NCBI GenBank assembly: GCA_958403905.1
Contig: CATXZD010000021.1
Location: 1-28,072 of the forward strand
From: an uncultured Ruminococcus sp.
Lineage (GTDB): Bacteria; Bacillota; Clostridia; Oscillospirales; Acutalibacteraceae
DNA length: 28,072 nucleotides
Reading direction: 5' to 3'
The translations under genes were made by a program, and so were the position numbers. The number at the start of each line of letters is the position of its first letter. The stretch's first letter is position 1. This document shows positions 15,032 through 21,310 of the stretch, in pieces. The notes beneath the pieces were generated by a model that was not told the origin of the DNA, did not search any database, and saw nothing but the letters and a program-made list of their open reading frames with translations.

Positions 15032-15436
15032 ATGAAAAAGAGAATAAAAAAATTAATTACGGCTGCGGCAATTCTGCTTGCAGCCGGAATTTTATATTAT
15101 GTAATTAACCGTTTAACAGGTTTTGCAATTCCGTGTCCGTTTCATTTATTAACGGGATTTTATTGTCCGGGGTGCGGTATTTCAAGAATGTTTATAAGTC
15201 TGTTTCAGCTTGATTTTATTACGGCTTTTCACCAAAATGCAGGTGTTTTGATTTTATCTCCTCTTTTAATAATTCTTGCTGTTGTTTCAATTATTTCCTA
15301 CATTAAAACTGGTAATATGCCGAACAGCAGGTGGTTTAATATTTTGGCAATATTTTTAATTTGCTGTTTCGTTTTATTTGGAGTGCTGAGAAATATACCT
15401 TATTTCAGTTTTCTTGCGCCGATAGGCTCTTTTTAA
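15032..15436 (+). CDS. DUF2752 membrane protein
   Basis: 134 residues. The family motif is clear: CPFHLLTGFYCPGCGISR with Cys35, Cys45 and Cys48, a conserved cysteine pattern between the first and second membrane segments. Three to four hydrophobic segments are seen (about 9-26, 70-90 and 105-121). The function is unknown; DUF2752 proteins are often paired with TM2 or DUF4234 proteins, as here. No strong Shine-Dalgarno precedes the ATG, so translation may depend on the gene before it. A family-A repeat starts directly after the stop. Confidence 0.85.
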   Translation: MKKRIKKLITAAAILLAAGILYYVINRLTGFAIPCPFHLLTGFYCPGCGISRMFISLFQLDFITAFHQNAGVLILSPLLIILAVVSIISYIKTGNMPNSRWFNILAIFLICCFVLFGVLRNIPYFSFLAPIGSF

Positions 15437-15437
15437 A

Positions 15438-15540
15438 CCGTTTTTTAAACGTCCTAAGGGTCGGAGTATAGCTATAGGTCGGTATCTCGGTAACTGTACA
15501 TTTTTCTGACTCTGACGCAGGAAACAACTTTACTTCATTT
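15438..15540 (+). repeat. Family A repeat copy
   Basis: TTTTTTAAACGTCCTAAGGG, then TCGGAGTATAGCTATAGGTC and GGTATCTCGGTAACTGTACA, ending ACTTTACTTCAT. It is almost identical to the copy cut by the right end of the window (27991-28072). Confidence 0.85.
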
Positions 15541-15619
15541 TTAATCCGCCCTATAAGTCGGACAAATAACAAATAACAAATAACAATTAACAATTAACAA
15601 TTAAAAAATAAACATTTCC

Positions 15620-15699
15620 GTAGGGGACGGGTTCCCACACGTCCCATTCACAAAAATTGCATTGCAATTTTTGTGTGGACACGGCTGATGTGTCCCTAC
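15620..15699. repeat. Inverted pair of GTAG hairpins (BIME-like), copy 2
   Basis: Same architecture as 8757-8834: GTAG, stem GGGACG/CGTCCC, inner repeat CACAAAAATTGC/GCAATTTTTGTG, stem GGACAC/GTGTCC, CTAC. Both copies have compensating changes in the inner repeat, so the pairing is kept. Confidence 0.8.
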
Positions 15700-15807
15700 G
15701 AAAGTAAATGCAACAGTTTATTTATATCCGTATGGGGCAAGAACGGAAACGTTTTATTTATATCCGTATCCGTGTGGGATAATAACACAAACGTTTGTAT
15801 TAAATCC

Positions 15808-15886
15808 GTAGGGAACAACCCCTGTGTTGTTCCTAACTGACATTCAGCTAACTCATAATAGGAACGACACAGGGATCGTTCCCTAC
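15808..15886. repeat. 79-bp double-hairpin element, copy 2
   Basis: Differs from 8977-9055 only by about one base in the spacer (CTAACTCAT for CTAACCCAT). The halves are GTAG-led hairpins in inverted orientation. Confidence 0.85.
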
Positions 15887-16021
15887 ATATTTCAAAACAC
15901 TTCCGATATATCAAAATTTGTTCAGCAAATAAACTTATCCATACAATACGCACTATTATAAATTTGGGAAATTGCCAGTCGAGGCACTCTACCGACCCTT
16001 AACTTCACATTTTACACTACT

Positions 16022-16057
16022 TAAAAAAGGAGGCTGTTATTTACAACAGTCTCCTTT
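16022..16057 (-). terminator. Intrinsic terminator of serS
   Basis: 13-bp stem AAAGGAGGCTGTT / AACAGTCTCCTTT (one G-T pair), loop ATTTAC, followed on the minus strand by a run of six T. It lies 36 bp beyond the serS stop. Confidence 0.85.
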
Positions 16058-16092
16058 GTCATATATTAATTTTGCGTATAATATTTGAGCAA

Positions 16093-17373
16093 TTATTTAA
16101 TAACTTCTTTACCGCCCATATAAGGTCTTAATGCAACGGGAATATTAACCGAACCGTCCTCGTTTAGATTATTTTCAAGGAATGCAATAAGCATTCTCGG
16201 AGGAGCAACAACGGTGTTGTTGAGAGTGTGTGCAAAGTACTTTTTACCGCCTTCGCCCGATACTCTGATTTTAAGTCTGCGAGCCTGAGCGTCGCCGAGA
16301 TTTGAACAAGAGCCAACCTCAAAATACTTTTTCTGACGCGGTGACCATGCCTCAACGTCGAGTGAACGAACCTTTAAATCTGCAAGATCGCCCGAACAGC
16401 ACTCAAGAGTTCTTACGGGAATGTCGAGTGAACGGAACAAATCAACCGTATTCTGCCAGAGCTTATCAAACCACATTTTGCTTTCTTCGGGTTTGCAGAC
16501 AACAATCATTTCCTGCTTTTCAAACTGGTGGATTCTGTAAACGCCTCTCTCCTCAATACCGTGTGCGCCCTTTTCTTTACGGAAACAGGGTGAGTAGCTT
16601 GTTAGGGTGTAGGGCAGATTTTCTTCCTTATTGATTGTGTCAATGAATTTACCAATCATTGAATGTTCGCTTGTGCCGATAAGATAGAGATCCTCTCCCT
16701 CAATCTTGTACATCATAGAATCCATTTCGGCAAAGCTCATAACACCTGTTACAACGTTGCTTCTAATCATAAACGGCGGTACGCAGTAAGTAAAACCTCT
16801 GTCAATCATAAAGTCGCGTGCATATGAAATTACTGCGCTGTGAAGTCTTGCAATGTCGCCCATAAGGTAGTAAAAGCCGTTTCCTGCAACCTTTCTTGCA
16901 GAGTCAAGGTCAATGCCGTTAAGCTTTTCCATAATGTCTGTGTGGTACGGAATTTCGTATTCGGGTACTACAGGCTCTCCAAAACGCTCAATCTCAACAT
17001 TCTGAGAATCGTCCTTTCCAATCGGAACGCTCTCATCAATCATCTGCGGAATCTGCATCATAATTTCAGTAACCTGCTCGGAAAGCTTTGTTTCCTTTTC
17101 TTCAAGCTCAGCAAGAAGCTGCGCCTGACGTGTTACCTCGTCTTTAAGAGCCATTCCCTCTTCTTTTTTGCCCTGGGCCATAAGTGCGCCGATTTGCTTT
17201 GAAATCTTGTTGCGGTTTGAGCGCAGTTCATCTGCCTGTTGTTTAACCGCACGGCTTTCAGCGTCAAGCTCAATTACCCTGTCAACAAGTTCAAGTTTTT
17301 TGTCCTGAAATTTCTTTTTTATATTTTCCTTTACTGCATCGGGATTTTCCCTTAAAAATTTAATATCAATCAT
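16093..17373 (-). CDS. serS: Serine--tRNA ligase
   Basis: 426 residues. The N-terminal coiled-coil tRNA-binding arm spans about 1-110 (many Lys/Glu heptads). The class II catalytic core has motif 2 CFRKEKG...RIHQFEKQE (Arg265) and motif 3 PPRMLIAFLEN (Arg393). It charges tRNA-Ser with serine in the cytoplasm. Several positions differ from the common bacterial form: GTSEHSMI (234-236 TSE for TAE), SNLGDAQARR for SNCxDFQARR, and AHGIEERGVYR in motif 2, which recalls archaeal and some clostridial enzymes. The start is supported by AAGGAG. The leader contains a family-A repeat; no T-box (AGGGTGG) was found, so there is no sign of tRNA-dependent regulation. It follows parB by 247 bp of repeats. 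Confidence 0.95.
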   Translation of the reverse strand: MIDIKFLRENPDAVKENIKKKFQDKKLELVDRVIELDAESRAVKQQADELRSNRNKISKQIGALMAQGKKEEGMALKDEVTRQAQLLAELEEKETKLSEQVTEIMMQIPQMIDESVPIGKDDSQNVEIERFGEPVVPEYEIPYHTDIMEKLNGIDLDSARKVAGNGFYYLMGDIARLHSAVISYARDFMIDRGFTYCVPPFMIRSNVVTGVMSFAEMDSMMYKIEGEDLYLIGTSEHSMIGKFIDTINKEENLPYTLTSYSPCFRKEKGAHGIEERGVYRIHQFEKQEMIVVCKPEESKMWFDKLWQNTVDLFRSLDIPVRTLECCSGDLADLKVRSLDVEAWSPRQKKYFEVGSCSNLGDAQARRLKIRVSGEGGKKYFAHTLNNTVVAPPRMLIAFLENNLNEDGSVNIPVALRPYMGGKEVIK

Positions 17374-17620
17374 TTTATTTCTCCTTTTTTTAAACGTTAT
17401 ATAAGTCGGCTATAAATTATAGCTCGGTATCTCGGTAACTGAAATTTTTCTAAATCTAACGCAAGATACAACTGACGTTATCTATTTTATTATATTAAAT
17501 GCGGACACATCAGCCTTGTCCGTAGTGATTACCAAACGCAACCGATTATATCTATATTATCGTAACGAACAAACCTTTGTGCGGACACGGCGCGCCGTGT
17601 CCCTACGAATGTAGTATATA
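17374..17620. repeat. Family A repeat and REP-like palindromes upstream of serS
   Basis: Family A (17387-17475, TTATATAAGTCGG variant), the hairpin GGACACATCAGCCTTGTCC (17503-17521), the shared segment CGCAACCGATTATATCTATA, and a minus-oriented GTAG palindrome GGACACGGCGCGCCGTGTCC plus CTAC (17583-17606). No gene. Confidence 0.8.
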
Positions 17621-18469
17621 TTATTTTAATTTATTTGACAGTTCAGTCAACTCTTCGTCCGAGTAAAACTCAATCTGCAAAATTCCCCCCTGCTTGCCCT
17701 TATTTTTTGAAACTTTGATTTTTCTGCCGAGGCTTTCATTTAAGGCAAGCTCCACCATACTGTAAAATGACGGCTTCTTTTCGGATGCTTCTTCTTTTTT
17801 AGGCTTAGGTTTCTGTTTGCAGATTTTTTCAACCTGACGAACCGATAAATCTTTTTTGATTATCTCTTCGGCAAGTTCCTGCATAAGCTTTTTGTCCTCA
17901 AGCGTCAGCATTGCTCTTGCGTGACCTGCCGAGATTTTTCCGTCAGATACTAAATCTAAAATGCTTTGAGGGAGTTTTAAAAGCCTTAATGCATTTGCAA
18001 TAGCCGGTCTGGATTTTCCTACCGACTGCGCTACCTCTTCCTGAGAAAAATCGTGCTCGTCAATAAGAACCTGATAACCGAGAGCTTCTTCAATCGGGGT
18101 TAAGTCCTCACGCTGTAAATTTTCAATCAGCGCAATTTCCATTGTTTCTGTGTCGCCAAGTTCTCTGATGATTACGGGCACTTCTGTTATTCCCGCCATT
18201 CTGCACGCACGGTAACGCCTTTCACCGGCTACAATCTGATATCCGCCCAGGGGTAACGGGCGTACAAGCAAAGGCTGTAAAAGTCCGTGCTTTGAGATGC
18301 TTTCAGCAAGTTCGCTGAGCGCTTTTTCATCAAATTCTTTTCTCGGCTGAGAACGGTTTGGCTCAATTTCAGAAATATTCAGCTTTACGCTCCCGTTGTT
18401 ATCTTCGCTGTCATTTTCTATAAAAATAGCGTTCAACCCTTTTCCGAGTCCGCCTAATTTTTTAGCCAT
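17621..18469 (-). CDS. parB: Chromosome-partitioning protein ParB (Spo0J)
   Basis: 282 residues. The N-terminus MAKKLGGLGKGLNAIF carries the ParA-stimulating basic peptide. The CTP-binding domain has GERRYRA (82-88) and ENLQRED (117-122). The HTH is SQEEVAQSVGKSRPAIANALRLL, with Arg154 at the position typical of parS-binding ParB. A Lys-rich linker (about 215-232) leads to the C-terminal dimer domain. It loads at parS as a CTP-dependent sliding clamp and works with ParA in origin segregation. The start has AAGGAG, and it overlaps the end of parA by 8 bp, so the two are coupled. Two exact parS sites lie nearby. Confidence 0.96.
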   Translation of the reverse strand: MAKKLGGLGKGLNAIFIENDSEDNNGSVKLNISEIEPNRSQPRKEFDEKALSELAESISKHGLLQPLLVRPLPLGGYQIVAGERRYRACRMAGITEVPVIIRELGDTETMEIALIENLQREDLTPIEEALGYQVLIDEHDFSQEEVAQSVGKSRPAIANALRLLKLPQSILDLVSDGKISAGHARAMLTLEDKKLMQELAEEIIKKDLSVRQVEKICKQKPKPKKEEASEKKPSFYSMVELALNESLGRKIKVSKNKGKQGGILQIEFYSDEELTELSNKLK

Positions 18470-19235
18470 TATGTCGCTCCTTTGCTATAATTTCCTTTGA
18501 CATCTCCATGTATGATTGACTGCCCTTGCAGGATTTGTCGTAGTAGATTACGGGCATACCAAAGCTTGGCGCCTCTGAAAGTCTTACACCTCTTGGAATG
18601 ACGGTTTTAAAAACCTTGCCCGGAAAGAATTTTTTGACTTCATTTACTACCTGCTGAGTCAGATTAAGTCTGCCGTCATACATTGTCAGCAAAACACCTT
18701 CAAGCTCAATTGAGTAGTTATACTGACGTTTGATTCGTCTTACGGTATTCATAAGCTGTGACAGTCCTTCAAGTGCGTAGTATTCGCATTGAATCGGCAC
18801 TAAAAAAGTATCGGCAACTGTGAGCGCGTTTGCGGTAATAAGACCAAGTGACGGCGGACAGTCAATTATTATGTAATCATAGTATTGCTTAATCGGTAAA
18901 ATTGCGTTTTTGAGAAGTGCTTCACGGTGGCTTTTCTCTGCAATTTCAAGCTCTGCTGCCGCTAAATCAAGGCTTGACGGCAGTATGTGAAGATTTTCGT
19001 AAGGCGTTGTAAGAACACAATTTTCAGCCTTTGCACCCTCAACCAAAATGTCATATGTTGAGAATTTTACCTTGCTTTTGTCAATTGCAACACCGCTTGT
19101 TGCATTTCCCTGAGGATCTGCGTCGACAAGCAAAGTTTTTTTGCCCTGCGCACCCAGGCAAGCCGCAAGATTAACGGCAGTTGTGGTTTTGCCTACACCG
19201 CCCTTTTGATTTGATATTGCTATAATTTTTGCCAA
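18462..19235 (-). CDS. parA: Chromosome-partitioning ATPase ParA (Soj)
   Basis: 257 residues from TTG at 19235. This start is chosen because AAGGTGA lies five bases upstream and the product then begins MAKIIAISNQKGGVGKTTTA, as in the family; an ATG 9 codons earlier has no Shine-Dalgarno. The deviant Walker A is KGGVGKTT (11-18), with Walker A' VDADPQGN and Walker B IIIDCPPSLG. It is a MinD/ParA ATPase that dimerises on DNA and is switched by ParB; in Bacillus Soj also regulates DnaA. Predicted promoter at 19308-19336, next to a parS site, so ParB loading could affect its transcription. Confidence 0.96.
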   Translation of the reverse strand: MAKIIAISNQKGGVGKTTTAVNLAACLGAQGKKTLLVDADPQGNATSGVAIDKSKVKFSTYDILVEGAKAENCVLTTPYENLHILPSSLDLAAAELEIAEKSHREALLKNAILPIKQYYDYIIIDCPPSLGLITANALTVADTFLVPIQCEYYALEGLSQLMNTVRRIKRQYNYSIELEGVLLTMYDGRLNLTQQVVNEVKKFFPGKVFKTVIPRGVRLSEAPSFGMPVIYYDKSCKGSQSYMEMSKEIIAKERHNG

Positions 19236-19307
19236 AAAAATCACCTTAAAATTTATTAACATTTTATGATACCGCTCAAAAGCAGTCGGCATTTATAATA
19301 CTTTTAA

Positions 19308-19336
19308 ATTATAGCATACTTGAGTTGTGTTTTAAA
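19308..19336 (-). promoter_or_regulatory. Predicted parAB promoter
   Basis: On the minus strand: -35 TTTAAA (19331-19336), a 17-base spacer and an extended -10, TGCTATAAT (TATAAT at 19308-19313). It lies 37 bp from the parS site and about 70 bp before the parA start. Confidence 0.7.
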
Positions 19337-19372
19337 GCATATTTGAAAAAATTATGATATTTTTTGATAAAA

Positions 19373-19388
19373 TGTTTCACGTGAAACA
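19373..19388. promoter_or_regulatory. parS: parS site 1 (ParB loading site)
   Basis: Exact 16-bp palindrome TGTTTCACGTGAAACA, the consensus parS of Firmicutes and most bacteria, extended by AAAA/TTTT flanks. It lies upstream of parA. Confidence 0.95.
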
Positions 19389-19424
19389 TTTTTATAGATT
19401 TAAATTATATTTTTATCTTTATAC

Positions 19425-19475
19425 GCTAAAAAGGACTGTCACAAACATCTGAGCGTTTGCGACAGTCCTTTTAGC
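19425..19475. terminator. Bidirectional terminator between noc and parA
   Basis: Long hairpin: GCTAAAAAGGACTGTC and an AAAC end pair with GTTTGCGACAGTCCTTTTAGC across an ~8-base loop. Runs of A and T flank both arms, so it can act after noc on the minus strand. Between it and noc (19476-19567) there is a short hairpin GGATGC/GCATCC and no accepted gene. Confidence 0.8.
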
Positions 19476-19567
19476 AAGGGGTTTAGATAAGGAAATGGGT
19501 ATGAGTGGAACGGATGCTTGCGCATCCAACTGGAAAGTAATTTTGTGCGGTGTTTAGTTACACCGAA

Positions 19568-20395
19568 TTAAGCAGTTTTTTCTTCGTCAGGTATTTGCTT
19601 TTTGGGAATTCGTATTGTGTATTCGATAAAATTTTCTGTATCGGTTTTATCCGCTTGTGCGTCAATTCCCGCAAGACGCATTGTATCAACAGCTTTGTTG
19701 ATTGTATTTACAAATATTCTGACGTCCTTTATCACCGCTTTACTGAAACCCTGCTTTTTTTCGTCTTTAGGGTTGGAATTCAGCAACAGATTTATATAAT
19801 TTTCTGCTTGCTGTACATTTAAATTTTCGGAGATGATTTTAGAGAGAGCCTCTCGTCTTGCACCCTCATCGCCGAGCTTTAACAGCGCTCTTGCATGGCG
19901 TTCGCTCAGTCCTGCGTTTTCAATCCACTCCTGTTCTTCATATGTAAGTCTTAATAAACGAAGCTTATTTGCAATTGTGGACTGTGTTTTGCCGAGCTTG
20001 ACAGCCGCCTCCTGCTGGGTCAGACCATATCTGCGTATCAGTCTTGAAACTCCGCGAGCTTCCTCGAACATTCCGAGGTCGCTTCGCTGGAGATTTTCAA
20101 GGAGAGCATATACTGCTGACTCTTTTTCGGAGCACTTGATTACTATACAGGGAACTTTTCTTAGTCCTGCCATCACTGAAGCACGAAGTCGCCTTTCTCC
20201 CGCTATCAGCTCGTATTCCGTTGCGCTTACCTTGCGAACGGTAAGGGGTTGAAGAATACCGTTTTCGGTAATTGACAGCGAAAGAGCGTTGAGGTCATCT
20301 TCATTGAAAACCTTTCTGGGCTGAGCTTTGTTAGGTCTGATTTTAATTATTGGTATGTCAGAGATTTTGTTTTCATTTTTTAGCAATAAATTCAA
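19568..20395 (-). CDS. noc: Nucleoid occlusion protein Noc (ParB family)
   Basis: 275 residues from TTG, the only start codon after an in-frame stop 31 bases upstream; GGAG lies nine bases before it. The CTP-binding domain has GERRLRA (66-72) and ENLQRSDL (100-107). In the HTH, QQEAAVKLGKTQSTIANKLRLL has Gln138 and Lys144, and SERHARA has Arg166; Gln/Lys/Arg at these positions distinguish Noc from ParB, which prefers Arg and Gly. Noc prevents division over the nucleoid by binding NBS sites and the membrane. The usual N-terminal amphipathic helix before the core is shorter here (MNLLLKNENK), so membrane attachment is uncertain. No NBS consensus was found in the window. Confidence 0.88.
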   Translation of the reverse strand: MNLLLKNENKISDIPIIKIRPNKAQPRKVFNEDDLNALSLSITENGILQPLTVRKVSATEYELIAGERRLRASVMAGLRKVPCIVIKCSEKESAVYALLENLQRSDLGMFEEARGVSRLIRRYGLTQQEAAVKLGKTQSTIANKLRLLRLTYEEQEWIENAGLSERHARALLKLGDEGARREALSKIISENLNVQQAENYINLLLNSNPKDEKKQGFSKAVIKDVRIFVNTINKAVDTMRLAGIDAQADKTDTENFIEYTIRIPKKQIPDEEKTA

Positions 20396-20553
20396 ACCTA
20401 ATCGCTCCGTGTCTTCATTTGTGATTCAGGGGTTGTCCCTGTGCTATTATAATAACACTTATCCTTTGCGATGTGTGTCGGTTTGTGAGCAACTTTTTTA
20501 TATTGTTTTGGTAAAAAATGGTAATATTATAAAAACATTGTCGATTAATGCAT

Positions 20554-20579
20554 TAAAAAAGGACAGCTCCTGCTGTCCT
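20554..20579 (-). terminator. Intrinsic terminator of the mnmG-rsmG operon
   Basis: Stem GGACAGC/GCTGTCC with a 4-base loop, followed on the minus strand by seven T. It lies six bases beyond the rsmG stop. Confidence 0.85.
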
Positions 20580-20584
20580 GATAA

Positions 20585-21298
20585 TTATAAGGGTTTTGCT
20601 TTTATCTTGCCATAGCTTCTTGGGTATTTGTCGGGAGTCGGCGCGATCTTTTCAATCTCAATAATTGTCCTCTCTCCTCCGTTAAGCAAAAGTGAAAATG
20701 AATGTATATTTTTAATTTTTCCGCCGAGCATCTGAATTGCTTTTCTGCCGTCTGCAATTTCATTCTCGGCGTCCGGCCCTTTCATTGCAACAAAGCTTCC
20801 TCTCAGCCTTGCATAAGGAAGGCAGTACTCTGCAAGAACATTCAGTCTTGCAACTGCACGGGATACAACAAAGTCAAAGTTTTCACGCAAATCAATGTTC
20901 TGACCGCCGTCCTCTGCCCTGCTGTGAATAAGCTTTGCATCAAGTGAAAGCTCCGACAACACAGTATCTAAAAAATTCAGCCGCTTTTGCAGACTGTCAA
21001 GCAGAGTTAGTTTAATATCGGGACGTGCAATTTTAAGTACAATTCCGGGAAAGCCTGCACCTGTGCCAACGTCAATTAATGTCGAATTTTCAGGAATTTC
21101 AACATAATTTAACAGGGCAAGACTGTCGGCAAAGTGCTTTACAGCGACTCCCTGTTCATCGGTTATTGCAGTAAGATTAATCTTTTCATTCCATTCAACC
21201 AAAAGTTTAAAATACTTTTCAAGCTGTTCAAGCTGAAAATCTGTAAGCTGAATTTTATAGTCAGCAATAGCTGATTTTATTATTTCTTTAATATCCAT
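20585..21298 (-). CDS. rsmG: 16S rRNA (guanine-N7)-methyltransferase RsmG
   Basis: 237 residues, normal size. It methylates G527 (E. coli numbering) of 16S rRNA at N7 with S-adenosylmethionine. The SAM-binding loop is IDVGTGAGFPGIVL (75-88). Before it is EWNEKINLTAITD (35-47), and after it LLDSLQKRLNFL and VVSRAVARLN, all typical of GidB/RsmG. It starts 12 bp after the mnmG stop and ends at a terminator, so mnmG and rsmG form an operon. Loss of RsmG gives low-level streptomycin resistance in other bacteria. Confidence 0.96.
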   Translation of the reverse strand: MDIKEIIKSAIADYKIQLTDFQLEQLEKYFKLLVEWNEKINLTAITDEQGVAVKHFADSLALLNYVEIPENSTLIDVGTGAGFPGIVLKIARPDIKLTLLDSLQKRLNFLDTVLSELSLDAKLIHSRAEDGGQNIDLRENFDFVVSRAVARLNVLAEYCLPYARLRGSFVAMKGPDAENEIADGRKAIQMLGGKIKNIHSFSLLLNGGERTIIEIEKIAPTPDKYPRSYGKIKAKPL

Positions 21299-21310
21299 TC
21301 TTTCACCCGA

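Larger units (their letters stand above)
15437..16021. repeat. Repeat mosaic between the DUF2752 gene and serS
   Basis: No gene in about 585 bp. In order: family A (15438-15540); an AT-rich run of AACAAATAACAATTAAC units (15564-15606); an inverted GTAG pair (15620-15699); a leader (15765-15800); the 79-bp hairpin element (15808-15886); and a tail similar to 9056-9160, ending with GGCACTCTACCGACC. The segment 15765-15960 is nearly the same as 8890-9140. Confidence 0.8.

Noticed and set aside
15564..15606. Short tandem AACAAATAACAATTAAC units that could look like a CRISPR or iteron array
   Set aside because: Units are 6-8 bases, AT-only, without spacers or cas genes; the same tails occur at many gene ends, so they are part of the intergenic repeat family.
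17374..17620. T-box riboswitch upstream of serS
   Set aside because: No AGGGTGG-type core, specifier loop or leader terminator was found; the region is family-A and REP repeats.
19236..20584. Noc binding sites (ATTTCCCGGGAAAT)
   Set aside because: No match was found around noc or elsewhere in the window; only parS sites are present.
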